Notes under the pieces: model-generated
Told to the model about the DNA's origin: nothing
Seen by the model: only the letters and a program-made list of their open reading frames with translations
Database searches by the model: none
Program-made: the position numbers and the translations under genes
Assembly: GCA_021030905.1 (NCBI GenBank)
Contig: JAGFMI010000007.1
Location: 1,178,001-1,242,000, forward strand
Source: Pyrenula massariospora
Lineage: Eukaryota > Ascomycota > Eurotiomycetes > Pyrenulales > Pyrenulaceae
Reading direction: 5' to 3'
DNA: 64,000 nt
In this document: piece by piece, positions 1 to 11,228 of the stretch
Position numbering within the stretch: position 1 is the stretch's first letter
Layout: each line of letters begins with the position of its first letter

Positions 1-349
1 TAGAACGACGTTTGGATGTTTACCGAAGATTTCTTGGTGAAGAGAAAATTGCCGGCCATCGATTTCAACGAGATTCCCTGCCACTGTATGTATGTTAGGA
101 ACATCAGATAGTGTGCTGATCTGGTTGGAACATCTCAACCTTCACCCTACGCCTCGAAATAAAGACAAGAAGTTATCGCCGTACATCCCCCCTATCGACT
201 ATAGGTACATTAATCGTACAGGATAGGTCATACTAAGACAGACTGATGCCACCCACATGTACTCCAGATGTCGCGAAGCGTATCCATGGGCTATTCTTAT
301 CCCAAAAAAGGTACTAACCAAACTTTTTGCTCTCAAAATACCGCCTTTT
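1..349. other. Left edge, no gene recognised
   Basis: Non-coding as far as can be seen; it lies downstream of the minus-strand membrane-protein gene. It contains only short spurious reading frames and no clear repeat or RNA gene. Confidence 0.5.
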
Positions 350-1776
350 TCAGACTGTCTCTACCAGGCCCACACCTGGCTCGCGCTCGTCAAAGTTGTG
401 AGCCCAGGCGTTCCCTTCTGGTAGCGGCGGTCGACCTTGAGACTGGCTACGGCGCTCGTCCACGATGGTGAACTCAGTTGTGCACGTGATGTTACCAGGA
501 GGATGTGTGATAGTGTTGTCCGTCCCGCTCAGAGGGATGCTGTCATGATATGGGTCTCCAGTGTCAGTGCTGGGACGTTTCGAGTACTGCGATCCGCTTC
601 CACTCGTCGTAATTTTGGACGTCATAGTGCTTAGACCGTAAAGCTTGCTGTCGCCGCTGCGGCGAGAGGATGCTGCACCAGAGCTGCTTTGCATTCCCTT
701 GTGATGTGCGCCAGAGCTGCCGTGCGTCGCATTGTTCGTTGTATTTGGTAGCCAAGCCTTCCTCCTCACAAATAGATATAGCATGCGACCAAGAGCGAGA
801 TTAGCGCCAATGATGCCCGCGTCCGCTTCAGCGAACGCCCACTCGTCTGTAGTTACAAGTGTGAAAGTAAGATCTCTGCCTGCAGCAAGAGCAGAGAGAT
901 AGGCGCGCACAGCAGCGCACGCAGACGCAATGAGACCAATTCCCATCAGCCCGCAAATCGCTAGCTTCAACTCCCGTGATATGCGGACTTTCCAGAGAAC
1001 AACAATGGGCAGCGCCGTGCAGATCAAGTCCGTCAAAATGGAATAGCCTACCGCGTGCTCGTCAGCCTTGTGTCACACTCTATCCACTTAAGAGTCTCCA
1101 GCCTGAAGGGAATAAGTAAGCTTCTTACCAACAGTGACGTAAATGAAGCAATTATATATGTTTATACTCCAGCAAGTACCAGCTTCTCTGTCCCAATAGG
1201 CCGAAATAGGATGGCACTGGGCAAGAAGAATTATCACACAGCTCCCGTTGGTGAGGACCAAGCCAACCATGATGACCCACAAGCAATATCGCAGCCACCC
1301 GGTCTTCTTAATACGGAAAATATAAAGACAAATAGAGATCTTAATGAGGCAAACGGTAACGAAGATGAGAACTTCATTTCCCCACGTCCACTTAACAATG
1401 TCCTTGATTTGCTGTGGTTTTAGATAGTACTCATGTCGCCCATTGCCGGCTGCAATGCTGAGCATCGTAAAGCAGAATGAAAGCAATCGGCATGCCTAAG
1501 TAAGACACCGTCAGTACCAGCCTTTCTGTGAATCGCTCACGTAAAAGTTTTGCAGTCGCTTTACTTATAACCTCGTCTTTGTTTTCAGGAAAAGCTCACC
1601 ATAGCAACAGAAATTGTGGCATCATCCCATCCTCCTTGTCGATTGTATAATCGAACACCAACACGAGCCACAGTAGTCAACAGCGCGAGTGATGTCAATA
1701 TAACTTCCTCTGCGAGCAGACCTGGCCCGCGATTAGTGTTGCCATGAGGGGGTCGTGGCAATGGGGCTTCTGCCAT
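350..1776 (-). CDS. SAT4/rhodopsin-type seven-helix integral membrane protein
   Basis: Three exons on the minus strand (1776-1600, 1495-1129, 1047-350) give about 413 residues. The splices join in frame: donor GTGAGC with acceptor TTAG, and donor GTAAGA with acceptor GTAG. The protein shows the fungal rhodopsin-domain (SAT4, PTH11-like) layout: GWDD after helix 1, a long run of hydrophobic helices, ILTDLICTALPIVVLWK around helix 5, and a final helix ending LALGRMLYLFVRRK. The last roughly 120 residues are a Ser/Gly/Thr-rich cytoplasmic tail. The start is the ATG at 1776, just before a Pro-rich leader; the frame stays open further upstream but without another ATG. No CFEM domain is visible, so it is not a complete PTH11-type receptor. 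Proteins of this family are often found beside secondary-metabolite genes; the ligand is unknown. Family assignment is firm, function is not. Confidence 0.85.
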
Positions 1777-2260
1777 TCTTCTCCCTGTTTCCAAATGCGC
1801 ACACGATGAAGAGCCAATCAAGCACCAAAAGACCTATAGTCTACTTTGAGTAAACGAGATGCACTTCGCATCTAAAGGTGGCACGAACAAAAATAATCAG
1901 TCTATCGTGGTAGATAGGCAGAGACGAAATATTAGAACTCATCTCGTGGCCTGGAGGTCAAGAAGGCCTGGCTCAAAGCATGCTATGTGGCACATACTGG
2001 AGCGAGCATGAAACCACGTGTAGCATTGAGAGGGTTTAGGGTGCGAAGATCTGATGCACAAGGGCGACCTCAGAGGGTCTAAGACTGTGAGCCTTGAACG
2101 ATTGATCTCTTGCGTAATCGGCAACACCACCCGCTCCTTCGAGCATGCCTACCCTGTCAATAGCCATCTGATATCCCGCTGCCAGGAAGCGCGCAATGCA
2201 TATAACTGACCAGGCAGGTAAAGCAGGCAAACGAAGAACGTCTGAAGATGGGGGCCAGAC
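1777..2260. other. Intergenic stretch, nothing recognised
   Basis: Upstream region of the membrane-protein gene. Only short unsupported frames are seen, and no recognisable motif or repeat. Confidence 0.45.
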
Positions 2261-2653
2261 TCAGATTTCAATAATCATTGCACAAGGAGCTCCAGGGTCG
2301 TGACGAAACTTAGCTAGAGATTGTGGATTCGTGTATTGGCAAGACATCCACGACAAGTTAATCCCTGAAGGGACAGGGGCGACGTAAAAAAAGAATACGT
2401 CGGTAATACGAGCCGTATTCGTATTGTAGGTACCTTGACATACTCCGCCAATACTGATGCTCTGCTCATGCAATTCTTTTCTCAGAAAAGAACCATCAAT
2501 GTTACAGGCATAATCTGAGATCGATCGCAATAGCCGATCTAATGTCTTGCTGTCACAATCCTGACCATGAGTTGCAGGCTCATTACCAGTGGTGACGGTG
2601 GACCGCTCGTATCGGACCATCACGAGGAGTTGGATATGCGAGATTGCCTGCAT
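2261..2653 (-). CDS. Hypothetical protein, possible 3' exon
   Basis: An ATG-started open frame of 130 residues on the minus strand. I do not recognise the family. The C-terminal 80 residues look protein-like (FLRKELHEQSISIGG, then a hydrophobic stretch with FFFYVAP) and hold several cysteines (around ACNIDG, GGVCQG, WMSCQ and APCAM). This would fit a small secreted protein whose signal-peptide exon is missing or undetected. No signal peptide or upstream exon with good splice sites was found. It sits between two real genes and could equally be a chance frame. Confidence 0.28.
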   Translation of the reverse strand: MQAISHIQLLVMVRYERSTVTTGNEPATHGQDCDSKTLDRLLRSISDYACNIDGSFLRKELHEQSISIGGVCQGTYNTNTARITDVFFFYVAPVPSGINLSWMSCQYTNPQSLAKFRHDPGAPCAMIIEI

Positions 2654-3042
2654 TAGCCTTGGGTTTACAAAGCATCTAGTTCTTGCAATGTAAAGTTACT
2701 GCGGCATACATATCCTGGTAAAATATTTGCAACGGTCGCCCAAGTTGGCGAGTCAGGCCCTCCATCGGAGCTGCCTTTCCTAAAAGGGTTAGCCATGAAT
2801 GTTTGAGGGTCCGCCAGCTGGTCCTCCTCCTATAGTTAGCTTAGAAGAACAATCCCAATCACTCTGTTACCCAGCGTGCTTGGGCCACCGAGATCTACCA
2901 CTGGCAGACTCAGCGTTAAGACCGCGAGTTTTATCTAATGAGCAAGTACAGAACCGAATTTCTCCCTCCCAATTCAAGGGGAAACGTTATGTGAAGCGAA
3001 TTCCTGCATGCCTCTGCGCCTACCATCACATGATCTATCGCA
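2654..3042. other. Promoter region of the MFS gene
   Basis: Upstream of the MFS start at 3043. No clear TATA box or transcription-factor site is called. A plus-strand open frame runs through this stretch out of phase with the transporter and is not convincing. Confidence 0.4.
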
Positions 3043-4521
3043 ATGACCGAAGATTCAAAGATATCAGCCGCGGAAGAGGGGCTGCCGCCTGCGCGGGACA
3101 GCGACGTCGAAAAAAGGAACGGGGCTACCGAGAAGACAAATGCACCTACCCTTCAAAGTCCTCCCTCTTCTCACTCAGCTCCCCCACCGGATGGAGGCGC
3201 AGTAGCATGGCTGGTCGTTCTGGGGGCTTTTGCAACACTATTCTGCACCTTCGGGTATCTGAATTCCTTTGGGTGAGTCTGGTCCCTAAGCACGAGACGC
3301 TTCTTGCCTTGCTCGTGGTAACTATAACAGAAGCTCATGATGGTTCTTTCTCATGGACAGTGTCTTTCAGTCTTACTATCAAACACACTTTCTCCGTCAT
3401 GAATCACCGAGCGACATCTCCTGGATCGGATCCTTGCAGGTCTTCTTACTGTTCCTTGGTGGACTTTTCTCCGGCCCACTAGCGGATAGGTACGGGCTGC
3501 GGGCTGTGTTCGTTCCTTCAGCGATTCTACTGGTGTTCGCAGTGATGATGACGAGCTTGGCAAGGCAGTATTATCAATTCATCCTTGCACACGGCGTCCT
3601 CTTTGGATTCTCATGCGGTATGGTCTTTACGCCCACGGTGTCGACAGTTGGGCAGTATTTCACCACCAAACGAGCATGGGCGATGGGTGTAGCCGTCAGT
3701 GGAGCTTCTATCGGTGGCATTGTCTTCCCCATCGCTCTAGACCGTTTGCTCCGAAAGGATGCGGCAGATTTGGGCTTTGGCTGGGCACTGCGTGTCGTTG
3801 GTTTCATCATGCTAGCCTTGCTCGCCTTCGCCGCTACCGTAATGCGCGAGCATGCACCACGTCGTGCCCATCAACTATTATTACCTCAAGCATTCCACTC
3901 GCGAGCCTATGTATTTACTACTATGGGTTTCTTCTTCAGTCTGCTTGGGTTTTGGGCCCCAATATTCTATATTGCCGAGTATGCTCGCTTACATGCCGTC
4001 GATCCTGGACTCACGTTCGATCTGGTGGCAATCATGAATGCGACGAGCTTCTTCGGACGCACACTGCCAAACTTCGTGGCCGACAAGGTTGGCCGTTTCA
4101 ATGCCAATGTTATTATGACCGCCTGCACCGCCGTCATCCTCTTTTGCTGGACTGCTGCTAAGACGAGCGCGGGCATCACCGTTTGGATCGCTTTCTACGG
4201 TTTCTTCCAGGGTGCCCTAGTCTCGTTGATTACGCCTTGCCTCGCACAAGGTACGTTTGAACGATCTGATTCATGTCGAGATGTTGTTTTAACTAGAGAC
4301 TAGTGTCAACCCGACCAAGTGACATCGGCACTTGCGTGGGCATGGCTCTAGCTTTCTGCAGTTTTGGTGGTCTTGCTGACACACCCATCAATGGTGCCAT
4401 CATCTCGCGCTATGGATACCTGAGCGCTAGTATGTATAGCGCAGCCATGGTTTTTATGGGCGCGCTATGCTACCTAACGGCTAAGTTGCTATTGAACGGT
4501 AAAATACTAGCCCGAATATGA
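3043..4521 (+). CDS. MFS transporter, monocarboxylate-type
   Basis: Three exons (3043-3272, 3361-4250, 4304-4521) encode about 445 residues of a major facilitator of the fungal monocarboxylate-transporter-like (MCT/Mch) group. The N-terminal 45 residues are hydrophilic and Pro/Ser-rich, followed by PPDGGAVAWLVVLGAF, the usual start of helix 1 in this group. The first splice restores NSFGVFQSYYQTHFL and the second gives CLAQVSTRPSDIGTCVGM, both matching conserved family blocks. GPLADRYG is the loop 2-3 MFS motif, and about 12 hydrophobic segments are present. It would move a small organic acid or metabolite across the plasma membrane. Its neighbour downstream is a P450, so export of a cluster product is possible but unproven. 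The last helix is followed by a very short tail (LLLNGKILARI). Confidence 0.9.
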
Positions 4522-6487
4522 AGTGCAGATCCCACTTCTGGTATAGGTAACTTCATCAGATTTTTGTCCCTTTTTGCCCTGAGACTTTGGTATAGAGGTC
4601 TTATCGGCTTATCTACTTATTCTACTCCGGTATGTCAGAAGATGAGCTCCTATCCACCACGTCTCCCACCTTATGCCGATGTATATAATGACCTAAAGAC
4701 GCGCTACGGGCGTTACGCGGGCTATAGAAAATGCATCATAAATATTAAACGCAATAGATAGCGTTCATAAAGATTTTGAGGACGGAGCAGTCAAACAGGA
4801 TAAGGAAGCCTGTTGTTTCAAAGCGGATGCACTTATGGCCGGCTTTGTCCCGCTAATTTTGCGCATGATTGTCTAATGAGATTAGCTTCTGCAACGACAC
4901 ATAGAATGTCAATATACGTCGACGGCTCCCGAACAGACTGGTCTGCAGATGTACTGACTGGGGAGCATTGGGTCCCAACAGGGTGGAGCAATTGATTGGG
5001 CGGGAAGAGATGTGTCACTGATTTCGATTATGGACCGGAAACATCGATGAAGAGTACCTCTTTCCGGTAACTCCATAGACATAAGACCCCGATCTTCTGT
5101 AAAAAATGGCATACAGTGCTTGTAGACAAGTTATCCATCGGCTTGCTTCGCCACTTATAACCACCTCGAAGAGTCTGGAGACCTGGTGTCATCATACAGT
5201 TTTAAATCGAGCTGTTACCTCCAACAAGCATACCCCTAACCGTAGCACACTACTATGCCAAACGGTAAGCGATACGTTACAGTACATTACTCGCTGCCCG
5301 CTCAGACATCTAGAGAGCATCCCCGGAACTCAGATGATAGTGGAAAGAGCGTTTACTACAAAACATGTATTGACAAAACCATGAAAGCCTTGTAGTTTCC
5401 CATGCTCGGCGAGGGAAGGCTTCAATGACTATCGGGCCAGTTTTTAGGCGCTAGATGTAAGACTGTTAGACTAGCCCTAATTAAGGGGTATGCAGATCAT
5501 GTTTTTGAAACTGGAGTCTAAAACAGCCTATACCTCACGGAGGGTTCGTGCAAGCCTAGCTTCTCTACGTAATAACAGTGCATATACTTGTACGGCGCTG
5601 ACCAGTTCCACATCGTCAAAATGCAGCATGGCACGGGCATGGATAGAAAATGGATATCCTCGCTGCCATTGACACGGCACAATAATAAGGATCTGAAACA
5701 GTGGCGTCAAGGGTATTAGGAGAAAATTCAGCGTAAAAGGATTGGTATGACGTACATTCATTTCCTAAGGTCCTCGTCTTCCCTCGCCCCCATCATTACC
5801 TAAATAGGTCTAGCATGAACGTACAATGGACCGCCAAGGTCCATGGGTAAGCGTGGATTCAGCTACCACATCTTCGATTTCGAAATTTCGATGGCTTTAA
5901 TCACGCCCTACTCAGCTCCGGGGTGGTATTCACAAAGGCTGACTCAGCTTGTAGTGCCCATCCTGCTTAGGGTTGGGCCTTATAATAGACCAATTGCACT
6001 TCTTCGAGGAGTCATGAAGGTTCAGCCCTCCTATCTTGCAGCAATGCCGAAGCAGTTCTCCAAAATTACGCCATGATGGCCCCAGATACGAGACGTTGGC
6101 CTGATTGGCCATCAAAGGGGCTCGACGGAAGGCTTTCAGAAGGCGCAAACTGGTGCGGACGCTTGATGCCTGGTGATCCTATGCGATGCTAATGGCTGCT
6201 TGGACCTGCGAGGAGAGAGCTTGGAGGGTAGCACAAAAACGGTCGCTACCGAAGTTAGAGCCAACCTGCCATGAGTTCACGCAGAAATATGCGTGCGTCA
6301 GCCTGACGATGCATATTGAGCTAGATTCATATTACGACGTCGCCAGCTTGAGCTAATCTTCCTGACACACGCAGAAGCAATGAAGCACAGACTGTGCACT
6401 AGTTACTACACCTGTTGTTCTTGAGCCACAATGACACTACCCTATTTTGAGTCTTTCGTCCTTGTGGTGAGAATTTGACGATCTTGA
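4522..6487. other. 2 kb gene-poor interval between MFS and P450
   Basis: No gene recognised on either strand. All reading frames are short and show no family motif. The distal few hundred bases presumably hold the P450 promoter. No terminal repeats or obvious transposon parts were seen. Confidence 0.5.
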
Positions 6488-8266
6488 ATGCTGGGTAATG
6501 TCATGTCGGGACCACCCGTTCTACAGCCAGTCGCTCAGACGCCTGATCGCTTAATTTGGGCAGTCTTGGGATACCTTGCGCTTTCTGGTGTCGTAGTATT
6601 GATTGTCAAAGCCATTTACAACACTTACCTTCATCCTTTGAGCTGCTATCCGGGACCGTTCTGGGCACCAGTGACACCGTTCTACCTTACCTATCTTTTT
6701 GCCACAAAGAAATCACATCTCAAGACCAAGAAGCTACACGAAAGATATGGTACATTGTCTTTGATTACTTCAAGAGCGAACAACTAATGGCCAAATGTAG
6801 GACCTGTCGTGCGACTCGGGCCTAACCTGCTGAGTTTCAGCAAGCCGGCTATTCTGCCCGAGGTTTACCACCGAAGGGCGGAGAAGACACCATTTTACAG
6901 CACCGGCCTCGCAGGCGAAATTGCTCCGCTCCTTCAAATACAGTCCCACGATGCTCACGCAGCAAAGCTTAAGGTGCTAGGTCCGACAGTACGCTTATGA
7001 TAGACAGCGTGCAAGTGCGACAAGCTAACAGCAAGAGCAGTATTCGATGCGAAATTTGAAGCTTCTGGAACCGGAGGTTGACCAGCGCATTAGCATGGTT
7101 ATGGAGACTCTCAGAACGAGGCATCTTCATTCTAAATCTGAAGCTGATCTTTCTGAGTACACACGGTACACCATGTTCTTGCAACCTTGCGGGCCTGAAT
7201 TCAAACTGACGGACGTAGATGGTATGTCTACGATACTATTACGCATCTCATATATGGCGAACCCGTTGGCTTCGTGGAACAAGGTCGCGATGTTGAGCAA
7301 CTCATTAAATCTTGGCACGACATGTTCTTCCTTGGCGGGTTAGTGGCAACATTACCATGGCTGGTGCATCCTCTCATCACCCGCTGGCCGCTGAAGAACT
7401 TTGTCATGCCACACAAGGGCCTATCGTATGGATCTGGCGCAATCATGGAGTCACACGAACGCTTCTTTCAGCGACGTCTGAATCAGCCAGATCTCGCGCA
7501 CCCTGGCAACATCTTCGACTCCTTCCGCGAAGCGCGAGATGAGCAAGGGCGGCCCCTTTCGCAAGCAGATGCGGAGCGAGAGTGCTTTTTGTTTACGGTC
7601 GCAAGTCAGGACACAACGGCAGCCTTCATTAGTCCACTGATATCCTATGTAGCGACGCACCAAGCGGTCTACAACCAGCTCATGGCCGAGATCCGCCAGT
7701 TTGAGGGCACAGGCAAGCTCAGCTCACCAGTAGCCCGCTATCATGAGATTACCGCTATGCCATACCTACAGGCATGCATCCGCGAAACACTACGCATTCG
7801 GCCACCTACCCCAATCATCCTACCGCGGTACGCCCCAGCAGGTGGCATGATGCTCGAGGGTCGATTCGTGCCTGAGGGGACAGAGCTTGGTGCCAATCCC
7901 TGGGTTATTCATCGTAATGAGGACGTCTTCGGGCCTAACGTTGATACGTTCCGCCCAGAACGATGGCTCGAGGACGAGGCTCGCGTCAAACGCATGGTTC
8001 GCTATGATTTTACCTGGGGATATGGAAGCCGTCGATGCGTGGGGAAAAACGTTGCTTTAATCGACGGCTCTAAGTTCGTATTACAGGTCTGTTTCGTCTA
8101 TTCGTCCCTCATTCAGCACGCAGTTTATCGTGCTAACGGTCAATTCCAGCTGTTCCGTGAATTTCAGATTGACCCAGTGGACACAAACACGCCATGGACG
8201 AGTGAAAATTGGGGAATCAATATCTACTTCAACCAGAAGGTGCGACTAAGGCCACGTCTGGGATAG
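6488..8266 (+). CDS. Cytochrome P450, pisatin-demethylase-like
   Basis: Five exons (6488-6749, 6801-6988, 7041-7165, 7219-8086, 8150-8266) give 519 residues, the usual P450 length. An N-terminal membrane anchor (LIWAVLGYLALSGVVVLIV) is followed by the Pro-rich hinge (LSCYPGPFWAP). Later motifs are LGPTYSMRNLKLLEPEVD after the second intron, RWYVYDTITHLIYGEPVGF across the third, the I-helix oxygen-binding motif SQDTTA, the K-helix ETLR, FRPERW, and the haem loop FTWGYGSRRCVGKN with the thiolate Cys near residue 465. All key residues are intact, so it should be an active ER-bound monooxygenase. Overall wording of the mid-region resembles the pisatin demethylase/benzoate hydroxylase clan of fungal P450s. 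Substrate unknown; it is flanked by an MFS carrier and a dioxygenase. Confidence 0.93.
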
Positions 8267-9299
8267 GCAGAGAATATACCAACGTGTACAGCTGAGAAAT
8301 GCAGCAAATACGCGCCGCGCCGTTGAAATTTTCAAATTGAAATTTACGGCTTCTTGGGTACCAAGAAATTGGGCGTCGGCGCTAGAAATATCAGTCAACG
8401 AATGTCTCGTTGCCTTCAAACCATTATCGCATTCTATTCAAGTATCTTCTTCATCATTACATGATCCAGACATCATGAAATTAGTTGAGATATCGTACGT
8501 GGATTCTAAGGCTTAGAATTGGACCATTTCCGTACGTTTTTCCGGTCCTCACTGTTGGTGAGCCTTCTTGGAAGCTTTTGCTAGTTCCTTGCTACCCTCA
8601 AGCAAGGATGTACAAAGTTTAGCAGCCTCTATCACGGTCACGTACTGCGTACGCTGGGGCCATGGATGGCTCCCTCGTTCAGATCAGCTTTCAATAATGC
8701 GCGGCAAACTCCTCACATTTACCTACAGGGAACACAAGCAGTTCGATGTCACATTGCTGGAGCTTTAAATACCATCAGTCTGTAAACCATGACTGCTTTA
8801 AGATGAGCAGTGTCAAATGTCATTAGATCATTAGCCCATCAGGCTACGTTAGCAGCGGTTGTTCTTGTCGTATCTTCAGAGTAGATGCGAATACGTGCCT
8901 CTTTCCGACTACCGAAGAATCCCCACACCACCCTCTCCTATTCCAAAATCGTCCCACGTCACTGTATCATACGAAGTCCTTCCGTGTGTCTGCCTGTCCG
9001 TTTTGGCCCCTTAAAGCGACACTGTATTCCTGTGTATTTCCCGTTCTGACCGGGTAATTCTCAAATACAAAATACGATACTAGTTACCGGGCCTGTATAT
9101 ATGGTTTACTATGAGCCCGCAGGTGACATTCTAGGATTGAGATCAAGCTCAATTTGTCCGCTCGTGATGTCTTAGATTCAAGTATTTGGTCCGTTGAAGT
9201 GACGCTTGGCTCAGGCAAATATCTCATTTGCATGTTTGGCCCAATGCTACTCTACCTTGATGATACTATTGATCAACCAGCAGTGAATTTCGTATAGCC
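8267..9299. other. Intergenic 1 kb, P450 to dioxygenase
   Basis: No gene recognised. It contains the P450 3' region and the promoter of the dioxygenase. A short open frame near 8568-8768 has no family features and is not called. Confidence 0.5.
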
Positions 9300-10613
9300 A
9301 TGTCATCAACGTCTGGTCGCGTTGAGCCAACTACACCCTATCACGTCAATGATACGCCTCTCAACGGCATAGAAAAGGAACTATCAACTTCACTACTGCC
9401 TTTTCCAGATGATGTTCCAATCGCTGAGATCCGCATCATATCACTACAGCGCCTGTGCGAGGGCGATCCAATCGAATCGCAACGCTTATTCAAAGCTTGC
9501 TGTGAATACGGCCTTTTCCATCTCGACATCCGTGAAGCAAATGACAACAACAGCAGTAGTCCAGACCGTCTTGATACGCTAGCCACGGAGAGAATGAATG
9601 GTCACGGTGGCGATAATGCTGCAACTAAGCCCAAGGCTTCCTCGCTACTCACGACCTTACCCGCTGTCTTCGGTCTTAACACTGAGCTACATGCTCTTCC
9701 AGATGCTGAAAAGCTGCCACTTGCATACACACCTCCCAAGCAGCTCTTCGGATATAAGGCACTAGGTCGTAATAAGGTTGAAGGAGGTGCTCCCGACCGG
9801 TACGAAGCCTGGACCTTCGCTCGTGATGACATTCTTGGCGTGCCACCCTTAACGGATGTTGGAAATGGTTGTGATAATAGCAGCCTGCTACCGCCTCCGC
9901 GACCTCCATTCCCGGCGCCGATACTGAAGTACCAGGCTCAATTAACAGCGTATCTGAGCGCAGTCCATAAGATCGTGGAGACCATTTGCACGAATCTTGA
10001 CGCGCACCTTGGCCTATCACAAGGCACGCTGGCGGGCTTACAACGCCTCGACCAGCCAAGCCAGACGTCTGTGCGGCTCTTGCGATACCTACCGCACGAG
10101 GAACAAGCGACTGCGTCTGCGCCAGCCTCTGCGCAAAAGCGGAGCCTTGTGGGCCATACTGATATTGGAACAGTGACGGTCCTTGCGCACAATGGCATTG
10201 GCGGCTTGCAGGTGCTCCCGCCTGGTGCGGCAGCCGACAAAGATACCAACTGGGCCTACGTTCGGCCCGAGCCTGGGTGCGTGATCATCAATCTGGGAGA
10301 TGCGATGACTGAATGGTCCGGTGGTATTCTCCGTAGTGATATGCATCGTGTGGCTGCTGCACCTGGCAAGCAGCATGCCGCGACGCGGTACAGTGTTGCT
10401 TATTTGGTCCGGCCAGACAGTCAGGCAAAGATGATACCGCTGAAGAAGGAGTGGCGCCGGGATTGGGATAATGGTCGAGATGAGGGAGCAGATGACGCTA
10501 ACAAGATATGGACTGCGCTCGAATGGGAGCGTCGTAAGAGCCAGGCTATTATCAGTGGGTCAGACGTCGCGCGGAGCAAGGGCGGGATCGCCCTGGAGCG
10601 GCAGGCCGGGTGA
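9300..10613 (+). CDS. 2-oxoglutarate/Fe(II)-dependent dioxygenase
   Basis: An intronless frame of 437 residues of the isopenicillin-N-synthase-like (DIOX_N plus 2OG-FeII_Oxy) family. The N-terminal half has IRIISLQRLCEGDP and KACCEYGLFHLDI, the DIOX_N signature. The C-terminal jelly roll has HTDIGTVTVL (iron ligands His about 286 and Asp about 288), GGLQVLPPG, CVIINLGDAM, DMHRV (His about 349) and the 2-oxoglutarate-binding Arg in ATRYSVAYL (about 363). All iron and cosubstrate ligands are present. A roughly 60-residue Asn/Ser/Gly-rich insertion follows the DIOX_N start. The enzyme would hydroxylate, desaturate or cyclise a small metabolite in the cytosol. Together with the P450 it forms an oxidative pair typical of secondary-metabolite tailoring; the substrate is not predictable. 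Confidence 0.92.
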   Translation: MSSTSGRVEPTTPYHVNDTPLNGIEKELSTSLLPFPDDVPIAEIRIISLQRLCEGDPIESQRLFKACCEYGLFHLDIREANDNNSSSPDRLDTLATERMNGHGGDNAATKPKASSLLTTLPAVFGLNTELHALPDAEKLPLAYTPPKQLFGYKALGRNKVEGGAPDRYEAWTFARDDILGVPPLTDVGNGCDNSSLLPPPRPPFPAPILKYQAQLTAYLSAVHKIVETICTNLDAHLGLSQGTLAGLQRLDQPSQTSVRLLRYLPHEEQATASAPASAQKRSLVGHTDIGTVTVLAHNGIGGLQVLPPGAAADKDTNWAYVRPEPGCVIINLGDAMTEWSGGILRSDMHRVAAAPGKQHAATRYSVAYLVRPDSQAKMIPLKKEWRRDWDNGRDEGADDANKIWTALEWERRKSQAIISGSDVARSKGGIALERQAG

Positions 10614-11228
10614 TCGAGGTCCCAGATGGTGTGGACGAGAGAAGAGCATCTGTGTTAAAGTGCGGCGAGATTGTCACTTTATGCAGGCATTGTGCTCCTA
10701 AATCCTTCCCGTTAAGCTACCTGGGGGTAGGTAGGAAGATGAAACAACGTAGAATGGTAGAAGCGGGACTCGCTCAAAGCTCAATCTGGACTAACTTGAG
10801 GTACTGCATGTCGTACAATACTCCAAAAATACCACGCATACAGTCATGACGTCGCATCCTCGCGTGGCAGGCCACAAGCGCGCAAGAGGCGCGTTGATCT
10901 ACTCTGGATTCTGCAATTTCAACCTATCTAGGGCAAGCCACTCTATCCGGCCCGCCTCTTCCCGCCGCTGCGACCCTGGAAGAGGCTATACTCCTCTATG
11001 GCTCCTCTGACGCCCTTCTTGTTTTGCTCGCCGTCTTCGGGAGCCTCCCGGCGAGGGCCATTCTCCAGATCTTCAATGCCGCATAGTGTCGACGTTCCGT
11101 AAGCTCTTCTTGGATTTCTCTCCACTTTCACTCACCCTCTTTCACCAAGCCCTTCCACAAGCCCTTCATGAACCTTTATCCAGGACGCGAGAATTCGTCT
11201 TTCAACGATCAAAGGTCACAACTTCGCC
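10614..11228. other. Intergenic, promoter of GMC oxidoreductase 1
   Basis: No gene recognised. The last 200 bases are pyrimidine-rich (many CTCTTC/CCCTCTTTCAC runs), as is common ahead of fungal start codons. Confidence 0.45.
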